Positions 21,108-33,051 are shown, counted from the first letter of the stretch. The stretch: 64,000 nucleotides of DNA from Arabidopsis thaliana (GCF_000001735.4 NC_003075.7:17485001-17549000), one strand, 5' to 3'. Numbers and translations are program-made. Notes: generated by a model from the letters alone, not told the origin.

Positions 21108-22154
21108 AAGTCTGCATAGTGAATGATATAATCTTTACCAACTTATGTTATATATGCTCAAAACTTTGAGTTTGTTCGGGAGTTTTTGTAGATGTAAACA
21201 TGAGAGTTGAAATAAGGAAGAGGATTTTGAGCAAAAAGTAGGGTTTGTTTTTGCAAGAGGAAATAGATAGAGAAGAGTGTTCGAAATCCTCTGTGTTTTT
21301 TTTTTTTTTTTTTTTTTACTTCATAAGTAAGATAAACTCATATATCAAAGATTTTGTTTTTATACTTATTACAGTCTCAACCATGTGAATGAAGGAGTCA
21401 TTTGTTTAGTTTTACCAGCTCGTCATACTAATTACCTTTTACCTTCGAAAACAGAGGATGAAGAAACATCACAATCTTTGTCTCTTTCTGTAACTCATCG
21501 TTTTCTACAAATCTACGTAATCTGAGAGAATAAGTAAGGGGAAAAAAAATAAGAATCTTTTATTGCATAAAATCGTACGAAAAGATAAGATTTTTCGTCT
21601 GAAAAACGACAAGATTTATTTTCACTATTGAAGGAATTGACAATGTATATAGAAAAAATCTACTCACTGATTAGTGATTTGATGAATAGTTTACTTCCAC
21701 GAGATTTGCATGTTTTGTGGATAAAGCTTCTTGCACCATGTAACATACATTAGCCAATAGTATAGGGTAGATATTTATCTTTTGACATAATTTTCTTCAA
21801 ATTTGTTATTTTTATTCAAAAATTCAAATAGTTACTCTCTGCTTTTCACAATTAATGAGTGTATATACTAAAGACATTTAAGCGGCAATGGAATATTTGT
21901 TCAAATTGGTTCGGTCGATTCAGTTTCTAAACCCAACCGGTTTATTCACCCGGTTATTTCGAGTCAATTTATGTGGTTTTGTGGTCTCTGGGCCTCACGG
22001 GGCCGCCTCTCCGTCTTCATCAACATTCTCAAACTCTTTTACAAATCTAGGCTCGACGAGGGTTTAAGCAATCACCGGAGCTCTTAGTCTCTTACGCTGT
22101 GAGCTAAGAACCGACCTTTTGCTTAGTTTCTTTCAAGTCTCCAATCAAACAACC
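21108..22154. other. Intergenic region between HHO5 and the Misato-like gene
   Basis: Contains the HHO5 3' flank, a T20 run at about 21298-21317, and the leader of the next gene. Nothing else is recognisable. Confidence 0.5.
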
Positions 22155-24512
22155 ATGAGAGAAATTGTGACGATTCAAGTTGGAGAATTCGCAAACTTTG
22201 TTGGCTCTCACTTTTGGAATTTCCAGGTTAGAGAAGCAAAACCTCCTGTTGAACTCTCTGCTCCGATTCTTTTAACAATGGATTCTGGGTTTTGTCTGTC
22301 TCTGTTTTTCATTACAAAAGTGTTTGTCTTTTTTGCTATAAATCGATTGGGTTTGCTAAAGTTGAGAACTTTTACTTGAAATGTAGGATGAATTGCTCGG
22401 ATTGGCTAGTGACCCTGAAAGCGATCCAATCTTTAGAAACCATAATCTCGACATGGATGTTCTCTACCGCTCCGGTGAGACCCAGCAGGTGAGAGATGAT
22501 TGATATTTCGTTGACTTTGATCAATCTCACTTGTTTTTGCAAATCTCAACATTTGTGTGGCGGAAATTTATACAGGGGGTTGCTACATACACTCCTCGTT
22601 TGGTTTCAGTCAACTTAAAAGGTAATAATCTTAGCTTTATCTTTCGATTAGAAGATTCTGGATTTGATATATAATGGTGGTTTATATGTTTACATCTGAA
22701 ACTGTTTCGTCTTTCAGGGGCACTAGGGACCATGAGCTCACGCGGTACACTTTACAACGAAGGTTCTTCATCAAGATCAGATTCTTCAGCAACCTGGTCA
22801 GATTTGCTAAGTTTTTATGGTTTTTAGGTTAATTCAATCTTAGTGCATATAAAACTTGATTTTAGAGTAATAGCTTGTTCTTCAATTCAGGTGATGTGAA
22901 TAATGTGATCTTATCTTTAATTTTGTGTCTTGTAGGTTTGGAGATGTTGATACTCAGAGATCTGAACCTCGAAAGAGGAACTTGTTTCTGCAAAGTTTGT
23001 ACGAGGAAGAACATGTAGTGGGGAAAGAAAAGGCGAAAGAGATTGAGGACAAAGATATTGTTGGATGCTTAGATGAGGAAGTTGAATGTTGGACTGACTT
23101 CTCTAAATCCCATTATCATCCTCAAAGTTTATATGAATTGAACGGATTATGGATGGACTCTCAGGCTTTTAACAATTATGGAATTGGTAAAGACGTTTTC
23201 TCTGAGGCTTCACGTGGAGAGGAAATATGTGACAGACTCCGTTTTTTCGTGGAAGAGTGTGATCATATTCAGGTTAAGCTTGAGACATTTTTACCTTTTC
23301 TTTTCAAACTTCTTTTACTTTCTAACAAATAGTATACGTTAATGATGATTACAGGGTATTAAGTTCCTAGTGGATGATTCGGGAGGATTTTCCGCTGTAG
23401 CAGCGGATTTCCTTGAAAACATGGCAGATGAGTACACGAATGTACCTGTATTGCTATATTCCGTAAGGACTCCAATGTCACAGATGAGCTCGAAAAAGAC
23501 AGTTTCAAACAAGCTTCACGATGCGATATCGTTTTCTCGACTCTCATCCTTTTGTAAACTCTTCACTCCAATCGGTTTACCATCTTTGACAGGAAGTACG
23601 CAACATTCTAACTCTCATTGAAACATAACTCTTTTGATTTTCTCTCAATGCAACTGACGATTTCATGTGTCTTGTTTATCTGTTTTGTTGATTTTTAAAG
23701 GTAAAGCATCAAAATTTCTTAATCTCGGTGATGAGAAACCTTATCGAAGCAGTGCAGTGTACGCCGCTGCTCTACATTCAAGCACAATACCTTTCCGAAT
23801 GCAACCCACTAGCTCAGATTCAAGTGAAGTGTCAAATTCTATGGATGTTAATACACTTGTACAGCTTTTAACGGGTCGTGGTAGACAAAACATAGTGGCG
23901 ATTTTAGATTCTGCAATGCCAGCTCCTACATTAGCAGGGAAGCAATTAGAGAATACTCTTTTAACGAGTTTGCAAGCACTAACGCCGGAAGTAACTGAAG
24001 ATGTAGAAGACAATCAAGCGGTTGAGTCAATGTGTATACTTGGAGCCCTTAGATCAGAAGATAAAGAAGCATTGGTTTCAGAAGTGAAGAATGCGGTTGA
24101 TGCATCTTACGAACAGGCAACCACCAAAGGGAAACCGTTGTTTTGCAATCTATCGGTTTCGCGTTGTCCTCTTCCGGTACCATTACCGTTTCCTTCTATA
24201 TTTGGAAACCTTGTTGGGAGGAAAGGTGAGATACTGAGCAGTCCAGTCTCGGATTCTCTCTACAGAGGCTCACTAGATGTTCACTCCATACCAGTAGCAA
24301 CAAGATGGAGATCTTCAAGCGCAATTTTGCCATTTTTGGAAACTAGAATGGGGAATTTAGAGAAACTTGGGATCCAGTGGGGAGCCATGGGATCAGATGT
24401 GGTTAGGGCCTGGGGATTTGGGAGAGAAGAATTGCAGGAAATGAGGGAGAATCTGTCAAAAATGGTATCTGAGCTGAATCCTCAGTTTTTCGAATCTTCG
24501 GATTCAGATTAG
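22155..24512 (+). CDS. Misato/DML1-like tubulin-related protein
   Basis: Seven exons: 22155-22226, 22387-22488, 22576-22621, 22718-22796, 22936-23272, 23355-23595, 23701-24512; 562 residues. The N-terminus MREIVTIQVGEFANFVGSHF matches the Misato segment II signature shared with the tubulin/FtsZ fold (compare tubulin MREI...GQ.GNQIG). The middle has a QSLYELNG/GIKFLVDDSGGFSAVA block typical of DML1/Misato proteins. In yeast and flies the family is linked to mitochondrial DNA inheritance, mitochondrial distribution and CCT/tubulin folding; the plant role is not known to me. No membrane segment or targeting peptide is evident. Probably At4g37190, once annotated as 'plasma membrane, autoregulation-binding site, misato segment II, tubulin/FtsZ'. 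Confidence 0.9.
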
Positions 24513-24835
24513 TTATGTCTTAAAACGAATATGTTGTATCATCTTTAAAGATTTTTTCTGGTTTGGTTTGAAACTTTATGGTCAAACCCGTTGTTGATTG
24601 ACTTATCTTCTTTGTGTAAGTCGCTTGAGAGAGTTGATATTGGAGGCATAGGAGAGAAGCATTGTCAAACAAGAACAAACCGATATCAACATTTATAGTT
24701 CCAATGGGATTCTTTTGATCAATTTGAAACATTGCTACTTTCCGACTTTCCTTTCCTGTCTACTTTTTTTGTGCACTATAGAGTTAGAAACAACTTCTAT
24801 CATCTGCCAGAAGCATGATAGTGATGCCACTCTCT

Positions 24836-26230
24836 TTATCCATGGCTTAAGGGATCAGTAACCTGATGCACCTTACGAGACTCTGAGCTTGAGTACTGTC
24901 CCACGGCTCGGGCATAAGGAATTGATTGTTTCCCGGCTGCAAGCGCATTCACATTTTCAACTAAATACTGTCTTGGGAGCCTCCCGACCACATTACCTTC
25001 TTCGTTCCCTTCTCTATCGAGGAAGGCGAAATGAGGAATACCCTCAACACCAAACTCATCCAACTCTTGCTCCCATTTCGTGTTGTCCACATTTAGCATC
25101 ACAAAGTTAACTTTGTCCCTGCGAAATCACAACACCACAAGTAAACATCAACTTTAGCCTACAAAACGTCAAATTAGTGTCTAAAAAGCTCCATGTTCCA
25201 TTAAACTAACATGAGATTAATGGTTTGCCTCTGCAACTAAAATCTCAAAGCTCTACCTTTTTCATTAGCGTCTATCTACATAGCCAACAATCCAATCCTA
25301 AAGATAGTTCCCTAATCCATTAAACCAACACAAAATAAGAACTCTTCTGCAACTAGAATCTTTAAAGCTCTAGCTAGTTCATTAGCTAAATCCATTCCAA
25401 GACAAGATTCCTTAATCCATGTTTTTCGAAGCTCTAGCAATGCTCATCTTAATCTCCAGACAAGTTCCCTAATCCGTTCTGCAACTAGAAAGCTCTAGCT
25501 TGTCTTTCATCTATATATAAAGGCTTCATTTTGAAAGGAGATTGATTTTGATCAAAAATCACATAAAAGACGATTCATTACTTGTATTGCTGCTCGATTT
25601 TATAAACATCAGGAGCTAGTTCTCGACAAACTTCACACCAATCTGCATAGAACTCAACAACAGTCGGCTTCCCATTCGATAACGCCTAAATATCCATTCA
25701 CAAAACTCATTAAGCATTCTATGAGAATAGAAACACAGATGAAGAATCCAAAAACAAACCTCCTCGTAAGGCAACGCAGAAGCGGTTAAATCCTTCAAAG
25801 AAATCCCAAAATCGAGCCTTGTCGATACAAATAACGACAAAGCCGCGATTACAGTAACAGCCGCAACTCTTCTATTGATATCCTTATTGGGAGATTCAGG
25901 GAATCCCGAAGAAGAAGAAGAAGAAGAGTCAGCAACAGATGATGATGATTCCACTTCCTTCGATGCAGATGAAGTTTCACCATTATCTATTACCAATTTC
26001 TCCTGAATCAGGTAAAGGCTAAAACTTTAGCTAATTTGCCTTCGACCCATTTCAAAAAGAATCGAAATTTTCACCTGTTTGGTTTCGGAAGATTCTGGGT
26101 TTGGTTTGCAACGAACAGCGCGAAATCGTGGAGCTCCTGTTTGGGTAACGAAGAAAGATTGAAGATTTCGAGGACTGAGATTGAATCCATGACTAGATGG
26201 AAGGTTTAAAGAAAATACTAAGCGAGCCAT
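24836..26230 (-). CDS. HCF164: Thylakoid thioredoxin-like protein HCF164
   Basis: Four exons in gene order: 26075-26230, 25760-26002, 25582-25685, 24836-25118; 261 residues, the known size of HCF164. The N-terminus is a Ser-rich plastid transit peptide ([16 protein letters not shown]). A Ser run is followed by one hydrophobic segment, [15 protein letters not shown], which anchors the protein in the thylakoid membrane. The thioredoxin domain has the active site WCEVC (Cys150, Cys153) and the cis-Pro region [17 protein letters not shown]164 faces the lumen, receives electrons through CcdA from stromal thioredoxin and is needed for cytochrome b6f assembly. The third intron (463 nt) is unusually long for this gene and carries a degenerate repeat. 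Confidence 0.96.
25199..25512 (-). repeat. Degenerate repeat inside HCF164 intron 3
   Basis: The blocks CTGCAACTAGAATC, AAAGCTCTAGC, TTCATTAGC and TCCCTAATCCATTAAACC recur in the same order about every 100-130 bp (near 25230, 25350 and 25478). Copies have diverged by substitutions and small indels. This fits an old minisatellite or stepwise local duplication. Confidence 0.7.
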
Positions 26231-26562
26231 CGTCGGGAGAGAGTGAGAGAGATGACAAAACTGCTACTCATCAGATCGTTATTATCGAAGGAGTAGTAGC
26301 TTCTTCGTCTAACCAAGCTATTAGAGCCACACGCTTTTTGTTACAAAGATTTAAACTTTGTTACAAAATAATATGAAATGAGTCACTCTTTATATTCCAC
26401 ATACACTTAAAGTGTTTTTTTTTACCTTGATAAACTTTAATATTTATAAAGCTAAGTGGTAATTTTTTCTAAGGACAGAATATCAAGTTTAGTTTGTACA
26501 TCTTTGAAATTTAACATTTAAGTTTTGAATAAAAAGAATATATATAATTAAAATTTGCGTTT

Positions 26563-26607
26563 AATCAACGGATTACTTGACGAAAAAAAAAAATCAACGG
26601 ATTACTT
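26563..26607. repeat. Poly(A) micro-insertion with 16-bp flanking repeat
   Basis: AATCAACGGATTACTT is present at 26563-26578 and 26592-26607. Only GACG and an A run lie between the copies. Same architecture as at 6991-7053. Confidence 0.8.
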
Positions 26608-26985
26608 ACAATATTATTCTTAAAAAAGCCTTAAAACTAAATTTAAATATGTGAAAATATGTTGAACTTATAATACGCAGGAGTTACAGACTAAAAGAAC
26701 AGGATGCTAAACGCTTTCAAGTATTTAAATTTCAACATTTAAGTTTGAAAACATTTTGTTAATAAACTTTTAGCTTTAAAATATCAAAACAGATTATTTT
26801 TGAAAAAATCTTAAAATTAAATTTAAATATGAGAAAACATGTTGAACTTATGATAACGCACGAGTTACATACCTAAAAGACGGGATGTTAAATCTAACCG
26901 TTCCAGTATTTAAATTTAACATTTAAGTTTAAAAACATTTTTGTAATAAAAATATTTTATATAATAGAAAAACTTTTAGCTAACA
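26599..26985. repeat. Two-copy tandem duplication of about 190 bp
   Basis: Copy 1 (about 26599-26789) and copy 2 (about 26790-26985) share in order AAACTAAATTTAAATATG, GTTGAACTTAT, CGAGTTACAT/CAGGAGTTACAG, GTATTTAAATTT, CAACATTTAAGTTT and AACTTTTAGCT. They are head to tail and moderately diverged. A third partial piece (AATTTAACATTTAAGTTTTG) lies at about 26509. Confidence 0.7.
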
Positions 26986-27375
26986 ATTTTCCCTTTTCGG
27001 TAAGACAACTTCGGTAAGACAAAATTACCCTTTTCCGTTACAACGGTCATATATTTTTTTACAGCGTAACAATTTTCCTATGGCCTATGTGCGTCATGAG
27101 TCAAATAGCTTGAACAAAAGCGGAGCAGTTTAGCTAGACTAACCGTTAGTGGGATAACATACGCATTTTTTATTCGTATATTTTAGTGTTTACCGTGAAT
27201 ATTTTAATTAAAACATAAAAATATTTTTTCCCCTAATTCTTTAATTTTGGTTTTCATTTTCAAGTCCGCCAAAAAAAGCGAAGAGAGGGTTTTAATACGA
27301 TTCCACTCTTCTCAACAAATTTGACGTTTTTGTTCTTCGAAATTCAAATTCACCCAGAAAAAATCTCAATCCGCG

Positions 27376-29421
27376 ATGGTTGAAGAATCAGCTTCTGCGT
27401 CGGAAGCTTCGGTGATACAAACCCTAACCGAGCCGGCGACGGAGATTGCGCAAACCCTAGAACCTAACCTAGCCTCAATCGAAGCCACCGTCGAATCGGT
27501 TGTTCAGGGAGGCACTGAATCGACTTGTAACAACGACGCTAATAACAACAACGCCGCTGACAGTGCTGCTACTGAGGTTTGTGATGAGGAGCGTGAGAAG
27601 ACGCTTGAGTTCGCTGAGGAATTGACGGAGAAAGGCTCTGTGTTTTTGAAAGAGAACGATTTCGCTGAAGCCGTCGATTGCTTCAGCCGTGCTCTCGAAA
27701 TCAGGTATCTTTTTGGGAGATTCATTTGAGAATTTGTAGTCGAGAACCTCTCAATCAAGGGTTTAGGGTTTCAGATGTTTCTGAATCTAGTTTATGCTCG
27801 AATGATCTAATCATGGTTCTGAATTTTTAGTTGAGTTTCAATTGTGTGTTCTCTCGACTGAATTCTTTAGTATCTGGTCCTTTTATCAAAGGATCTAATG
27901 AAAACATTGCTTGTTTTAATGGTATGGTTAGGGTTGCACATTATGGTGAACTTGATGCTGAGTGTATAAACGCATACTATCGATATGGATTAGCTCTCCT
28001 GGCAAAGGCTCAAGCTGAAGCTGATCCACTTGGGAACATGCCTAAGAAAGAAGGTGAAGTTCAGCAAGAGTCCAGCAATGGTGAATCGCTGGCTCCTTCT
28101 GTTGTTTCAGGTGACCCAGAGAGACAAGGGAGTTCAAGTGGGCAAGAAGGTATGGATTATTGGGAATTGTCTTAGGTTAAGCTTATGGGTATAGATGCTT
28201 CTGCTTCTTTGTTTGCTGACTTCTTTTCTCCCTCATGTATAGGTTCTGGTGGTAAAGACCAAGGAGAGGATGGTGAAGATTGTCAAGATGATGACCTATC
28301 TGATGCTGATGGTGATGCTGATGAAGATGAGTCTGATTTGGATATGGCCTGGAAAATGCTGGACATTGCTAGGGTTATTACTGACAAACAGTCTACTGAG
28401 ACAATGGAAAAAGTGGATATACTCTGTTCGCTTGCTGAAGTGTCCTTGGAAAGAGGTATTTTTTCTTCCTTTCACCTTTGCATTGTCTTATTTTCTCATG
28501 TCAGCTATTGGTTGGTTTTGAGTTCTGTTGTTTACTATGCAGAGGACATTGAGTCTTCCCTGTCTGACTACAAGAATGCATTATCCATCTTAGAGAGACT
28601 GGTTGAGCCCGACAGTCGACGCACAGCTGAATTGTATCCTTGTGGTTTCTTAAATTGTACCTGATTTTCGTTTCTGTCAATTCAGTTGTTGGATTATATC
28701 TTAACTTGAACGTTTCAGAAACTTCCGCATCTGCATTTGTCTTGAGACTGGATGTCAGCCTAAGGAAGCAATACCATATTGTCAAAAAGCTTTGTTAATA
28801 TGCAAAGCTCGGATGGAGAGGCTCAGTAATGAAATCAAAGGTGCATCTGGTTCAGCAACTTCCTCAACCGTCTCTGAAATAGATGAAGGCATCCAACAAT
28901 CATCCAATGTTCCTTACATTGATAAATCTGCTTCAGACAAAGAAGTTGAGATCGGAGACTTAGCTGGTCTCGCTGAAGATCTAGAAAAGAAGGCAAGTAA
29001 ACTAAACCTATCAGTTCATTAAAATATCTCTAAACCCATACTAATGTCCAACATTTTTTTTCTGCAGCTTGAGGATTTAAAACAACAAGCAGAGAACCCA
29101 AAGCAGGTTCTTGCTGAGCTAATGGGCATGGTATCAGCTAAGCCAAATGCCAGTGACAAGGTTGTTCCTGCTGCTGCTGAAATGAGCTCTTCTAGGATGG
29201 GAACTGTGAACACCAATTTCGGGAAAGATTTAGAGTCGCCTACAGTCTCAACCGCTCATACCGGTGCAGCAGGAGGAGGAGCAGCATCAGGTGTTACTCA
29301 CTTGGGTGTTGTTGGAAGAGGAGTGAAGAGAGTTTTGATGAATACAACCTCGATTGAATCAAGTGCATCAAAGAAACCAGCTCTAGAGTTTTCAGACAAA
29401 GCAGATGGCAACTCCTCTTGA
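27376..29421 (+). CDS. NASP: NASP-type histone chaperone (TPR)
   Basis: Six exons: 27376-27704, 27932-28149, 28243-28455, 28543-28633, 28719-28992, 29068-29421; 492 residues. The N-terminal TPR segment (LTEKGSVFLKENDFAEAVDC, FSRALEIR) is interrupted by a long acidic insert (SDADGDADEDESDLDMAW), the hallmark of SHNi-TPR proteins NASP, N1/N2 and Hif1/Sim3. It then resumes with DIESSLSDYKNALSILERL and PKEAIPYCQKALLICK. The C-terminus has a coiled segment and a basic GRGVKRVLMN motif. NASP binds H3-H4 and the centromeric H3 variant in cytosol and nucleus. The fifth intron starts with GC (AAG|GCAAGTA) and ends CTGCAG; the nearby GT donor would give ACT TGA, a stop. Probably At4g37210. Confidence 0.94.
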
Positions 29422-29902
29422 AACCGGAAAAAGGTATAAAAATTCCTGTTACTAGTGAAGTATCTAACCTAAGAAAACTGAGAAAAACATTTGGTATCTT
29501 CCTCATGAATCTTCCAAGACTAGATTTTCAGGTTCATGTTTTGTAATGGAGTCCGTACTTGCTACTTTTTTAAATCGCTGAGATATTTTTTACTTTTTAT
29601 TCTTGTTTAATCAGTCTTATTTTTTCAAAGTGTTTTTTAGTTTAGGCACAAAAGCAGAATCTTATTATCACATTATCAGTTGATAATCATCTGATGAGAA
29701 ATAGTTCTTTGGAGATCTTTTAGGGAATTTTATAAGTAATAATTAAGGGATAATTGGATATCCTTTATTAAAAAATGTAGGCTACTTGTAGAATTAAAAA
29801 CTGGAATCTTATAATATGATTAGTATAATAAGATTACGCTATATCTGGATTCTGGAGATATCATAGATAAGCTCTGTCTATGAAAACGAGACCCTTGGGG
29901 AA
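29422..29902. other. Intergenic region, NASP 3' flank
   Basis: AT-rich 3' flank and distal promoter of the next gene. No gene seen. Confidence 0.5.
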
Positions 29903-30053
29903 GCCACGTGTCAAATCTATCTCTGTCACCAGCGAAGCCTACGTGGCGAGCAGCTCCTAGAATATCCAAATTCACAACAGTATTTTTTTTTCTTTCGTTC
30001 TGATTCAACAGTTGTCACAAACAGCCAAGGTGTTTTGTGATTGGTTATAAATA
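29903..30053 (+). promoter_or_regulatory. ABRE pair and TATA box of the WCOR413 gene
   Basis: GCCACGTGTC at 29903-29912 and ACGTGGC at 29941-29947 are ABA-response elements spaced about 35 bp apart. TATAAATA at 30046-30053 lies 53 bp before the ATG. This layout fits a cold- or dehydration-induced promoter. No perfect CCGAC (DRE/CRT) core was seen. Confidence 0.65.
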
Positions 30054-30105
30054 CTCTGCTATGTGAGAGAGTTTACTACATTCACAAACAAACTAAAACT
30101 TAAAA

Positions 30106-30969
30106 ATGGGAAGGGGTGAGTTTTTGGCCATGAAGACTGAGGAGAACGCGGCTAACCTGATCAATTCCGATATGAATGAGTTCGTCGCCGCTGCAAAGAA
30201 GCTCGTGAAAGACGTAGGGATGCTCGGCGGGGTAGGTTTTGGCACGTCAGTCCTCCAATGGGCCGCTTCAATCTTCGCTATGTGAGCCAAAAGACAAAAC
30301 CATATAACCTCTCTGGTTTTTGTTTGAATCATATATTGATATGATGGTTCTTATTGTTTTGCTTTGACAGTTATCTGTTGATATTGGATCGTACCAACTG
30401 GAAAACCAAAATGTTGACCACCCTTTTAGTACCATACATCTTTTTCACACTTCCTTCGGTTATCTTCCAGTTCTTTAGGTAATCAAGAAAAACTGTTCTT
30501 TAACATGATGTTATGGAGTTCTTTTGAAAATATAATCCATATTCGATATAATTTCACAGCGGAGACTTTGGGAAATGGATTGCTCTCATCGCGATCATAG
30601 TCAGGCTTTTCTTCCCTAAAGAATTTCCAGGTCAGAACCAGCAGTTTTCATGACTTAACATTAGTTTGAAACTTTGATCTTGAAAATCTTCTTTCTTTTT
30701 TGCATATAAATGTAGAGTGGCTAGAGATTCCGGTAGCATTGATTCTTATTGTGGTGGTGTCGCCGAGCCTTATAGCTTGGACACTAAGAGAAAGCTGGGT
30801 TGGAGCAGTCATATGTCTAGTAATAGCATGTTACCTTTTCCATGAACACATTAAAGCTTCAGGTGGATTCAAAAACTCTTTTACTCAAAAGAATGGAATC
30901 TCCAATACCATTGGGATCGTTGCCCTCCTCGTTTACCCGGTTTGGACCATCTTCTTTCACATCTTTTAA
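30106..30969 (+). CDS. WCOR413-type cold-acclimation membrane protein
   Basis: Four exons: 30106-30281, 30371-30478, 30560-30630, 30716-30969; 202 residues. After a soluble N-terminus (MKTEENAANLINSDMNEF) come several hydrophobic segments: GTSVLQWAASIFAIYLLIL, LVPYIFFTLPSVIFQFF, WIALIAIIVRLFF, IPVALILIVVVSPSLIAW, VGAVICLVIACYLF and GIVALLVYPVWTIFFHIF. Length and topology match the COR413 plasma-membrane group, induced by cold; the molecular function is unknown. The ABRE pair upstream supports stress regulation. Probably At4g37220. No transit peptide, so plasma membrane rather than plastid inner envelope is preferred. Confidence 0.92.
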
Positions 30970-31106
30970 GTCAATCCGACCCATTGGTTTGTAGACACAT
31001 TCAACATTTTGTGTCTTCAATTCGTTTTCAAGGTTTGAATTTTATAAGGAGCATTTGTGTTTGAGAAAGTCTTGAATATAAAAAAGAAGTTTCAATCGTG
31101 CACTGC

Positions 31107-31156
31107 TGACTTGTAAGATTGTTTTTTTTTTCTTGTAAATGTGTGACTTGTAAGAT
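31107..31156. repeat. T-run micro-insertion with 13-bp flanking repeat
   Basis: TGACTTGTAAGAT occurs at 31107-31119 and 31144-31156. The 24-bp insert between them is TG, a T run and CTTGTAAATGTG. It lies in the 3' flank of the WCOR413 gene. Confidence 0.75.
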
Positions 31157-31360
31157 ATATAAATAAATTTGCATATTGGTTGATTTGTTGAATCAATCTT
31201 GAATATTGTAGACTTTTTAATTGATCATGACTAATAGTTGTTTTTTGAAAATTGTTTTTCATTTCATTAACACCAAACAATAAAGCAACACAAATTTCTA
31301 TCACCTCCTAGCATTGAACTACGTGCCGTTGTTCGTATCCAAAAGTGTATATTCTTGTAA

Positions 31361-32587
31361 TCATTCACCGTCAAAGCTCAAGTAGTTAGTAGCACCACAC
31401 CAGATTTCCAAAGCACAAAGCTCATGACTAGCCTTACCTACACACTCGATGAAATCGAAGGCCCTTTCGAAGTTGATTACGCAGCAGTGACAGTACACAA
31501 CTTCCTGGTGGGGAGCGTGTACCGTTCTTGTTCACGATCAAGCAGCTCGTGGCATCGCAGAGGATACTTTGGTCCCAAGTCGATCCCTTCAGCATTCACC
31601 CAAGGCCACGTTGGAAATAAATCTGATCGTAAAACACAACATCTGCAGATTATTATCAATAAAAATTCAGAAATCAATAAAATTCACTCTGAAAACGCAG
31701 AAAATCTAAGGTAAATTCATAACGACCTTTTGAATTTCTAGTGTCGAAGCTGTATTGAAGAAGAAGAAGAAGATTCCGAAGCTAACAAAGGAGAAGACGA
31801 GAGTGGATTGATTGCTCCTCTCTCCTCTCTGATGATATTCGTGCTTCTACACTCACAGAGATACACTGTTTATTATTGTTTTCAATATATGAGAGGAGGA
31901 GCTTCCCTACTATTTTTAGTTTTTTAGCCAATGAGAGAGCTCCACTTCATACCCCACTTTTACCAATCGTGCGATTTCACAGCCACTCTCACCCATGTCG
32001 CGTTGAGCGCGTGTCTACGATTTCTAAAGGGGTTATTAATCCACAAAATTTATGCCTTTTTGAATCCACGCACCTCGTTCTTAAAAACCCATCGCGTGTC
32101 TTATTTGTTTTGGTTTTCTTCTCTAAACCAAATTAAACCGAACCGAGATCAATTTGAATTTCGAAACCAATGTAAACCCATCGCTGTGAAAACAAAAAGC
32201 TCGGCCACAAAAATGGAGACGACACAACTTGGAAGAGAAATCAACTCGAAATAGCCAAGAGAATGTTCGTAAACCCCCTCAAATCCGATGCTTCCTTTGA
32301 TTCCAACCTCCAAAAGCCCATCTGCTCAAATCCGAGGAGTATTACAAGGTACCTCTATAGAATATCAAGGCTATGACAATGCGGTTGCATTACCTGCTAG
32401 AGGAAACAATGAGGAGCTAGCTAAGGAGAACAACAAGATCACACTTAGTGTAACAAAGAGTAATCCCGAGAGCGGTGAAGTGATTGGTGCTTTCGAGAGT
32501 ATTCAACCTTCAGACACTGATTTGGGTGCTACGACTCCTAAGGATGTCAAGATTCAAGGAATCTGGTATTGCCAACTTGATGAATAA
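31361..32587 (+). pseudogene. Broken PsbO (oxygen-evolving enhancer 1) copy
   Basis: Two pieces of a PsbO coding sequence. Piece 1 (31361 to about 31590) reads [37 protein letters not shown], then directly DYAAVTV, lacking the usual loop of about 14 residues. A 2-bp insertion near 31494-31498 then throws [20 protein letters not shown] into another frame. An in-frame TAA precedes piece 1. Piece 2 (32369-32587) reads [64 protein letters not shown] and stop: the PsbO C-terminus, with an internal deletion before ITLSV. About 750 bp of unrelated sequence separates the pieces. The transit peptide and N-terminal half are absent. It matches the locus annotated as a PsbO-family protein (At4g37230). 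Confidence 0.85.
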
Positions 32588-33051
32588 AACATAGAGAATC
32601 TGTTTGTTTTCTTTTTCTGTAAATGTTGTTATGATTAAGGAATATTGATTCCAGTTCATAGTACATGTGGTACTCCATTTGGTAACACTTTGCACTTTTG
32701 GCTTTAATCAGATACTAATTATTGTGATTAAAAGACTAATTATTGCGGATTAAGATAACATATTTGTAGATCTGTATAATTGCTTGTAACAGCAAAGATG
32801 ATTTCTGGTTAAGAAGTAAGAAGAGATTTATAATTAAGCAAACCATTTGCCTTATGACCCCATTGTTGTCACATCCACTTTGTCTTTTCACCTTCCCTGT
32901 CTCAAAAAACAGAGGACCCTTGCTCTGTTTCTTAACCCTGTTTTATCTCCTACTCAAAGTTCAAATCTTTTGCGAAACCCAGTAATGGAAGATCAAAGCA
33001 GGTGAAAATGAGGAGAACTAGAGACGTTAACAAGGGCTCTTGTTCAAGGAG

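Larger units (their letters stand above)
26231..27375. other. Divergent intergenic region between HCF164 and NASP
   Basis: 1.1 kb, AT-rich, mainly occupied by a poly(A) micro-insertion (26563-26607) and a two-copy tandem repeat (26599-26985). Near the NASP start, GTCCGCCAAA at about 27264-27273 reads TTTGGCGG on the other strand, an E2F-like site, plausible for a histone chaperone gene. Confidence 0.45.

Noticed and set aside
31640..31870. Minus-strand 5'-UTR-like stretch with a frame reading SNQSTLVFSFVSFGIFFFFF and a possible intron near 31680
   Set aside because: The frame is preceded by an in-frame stop, has no ATG, and the donor and acceptor choices are weak. It overlaps the PsbO relic interval, so I left it out as a gene.
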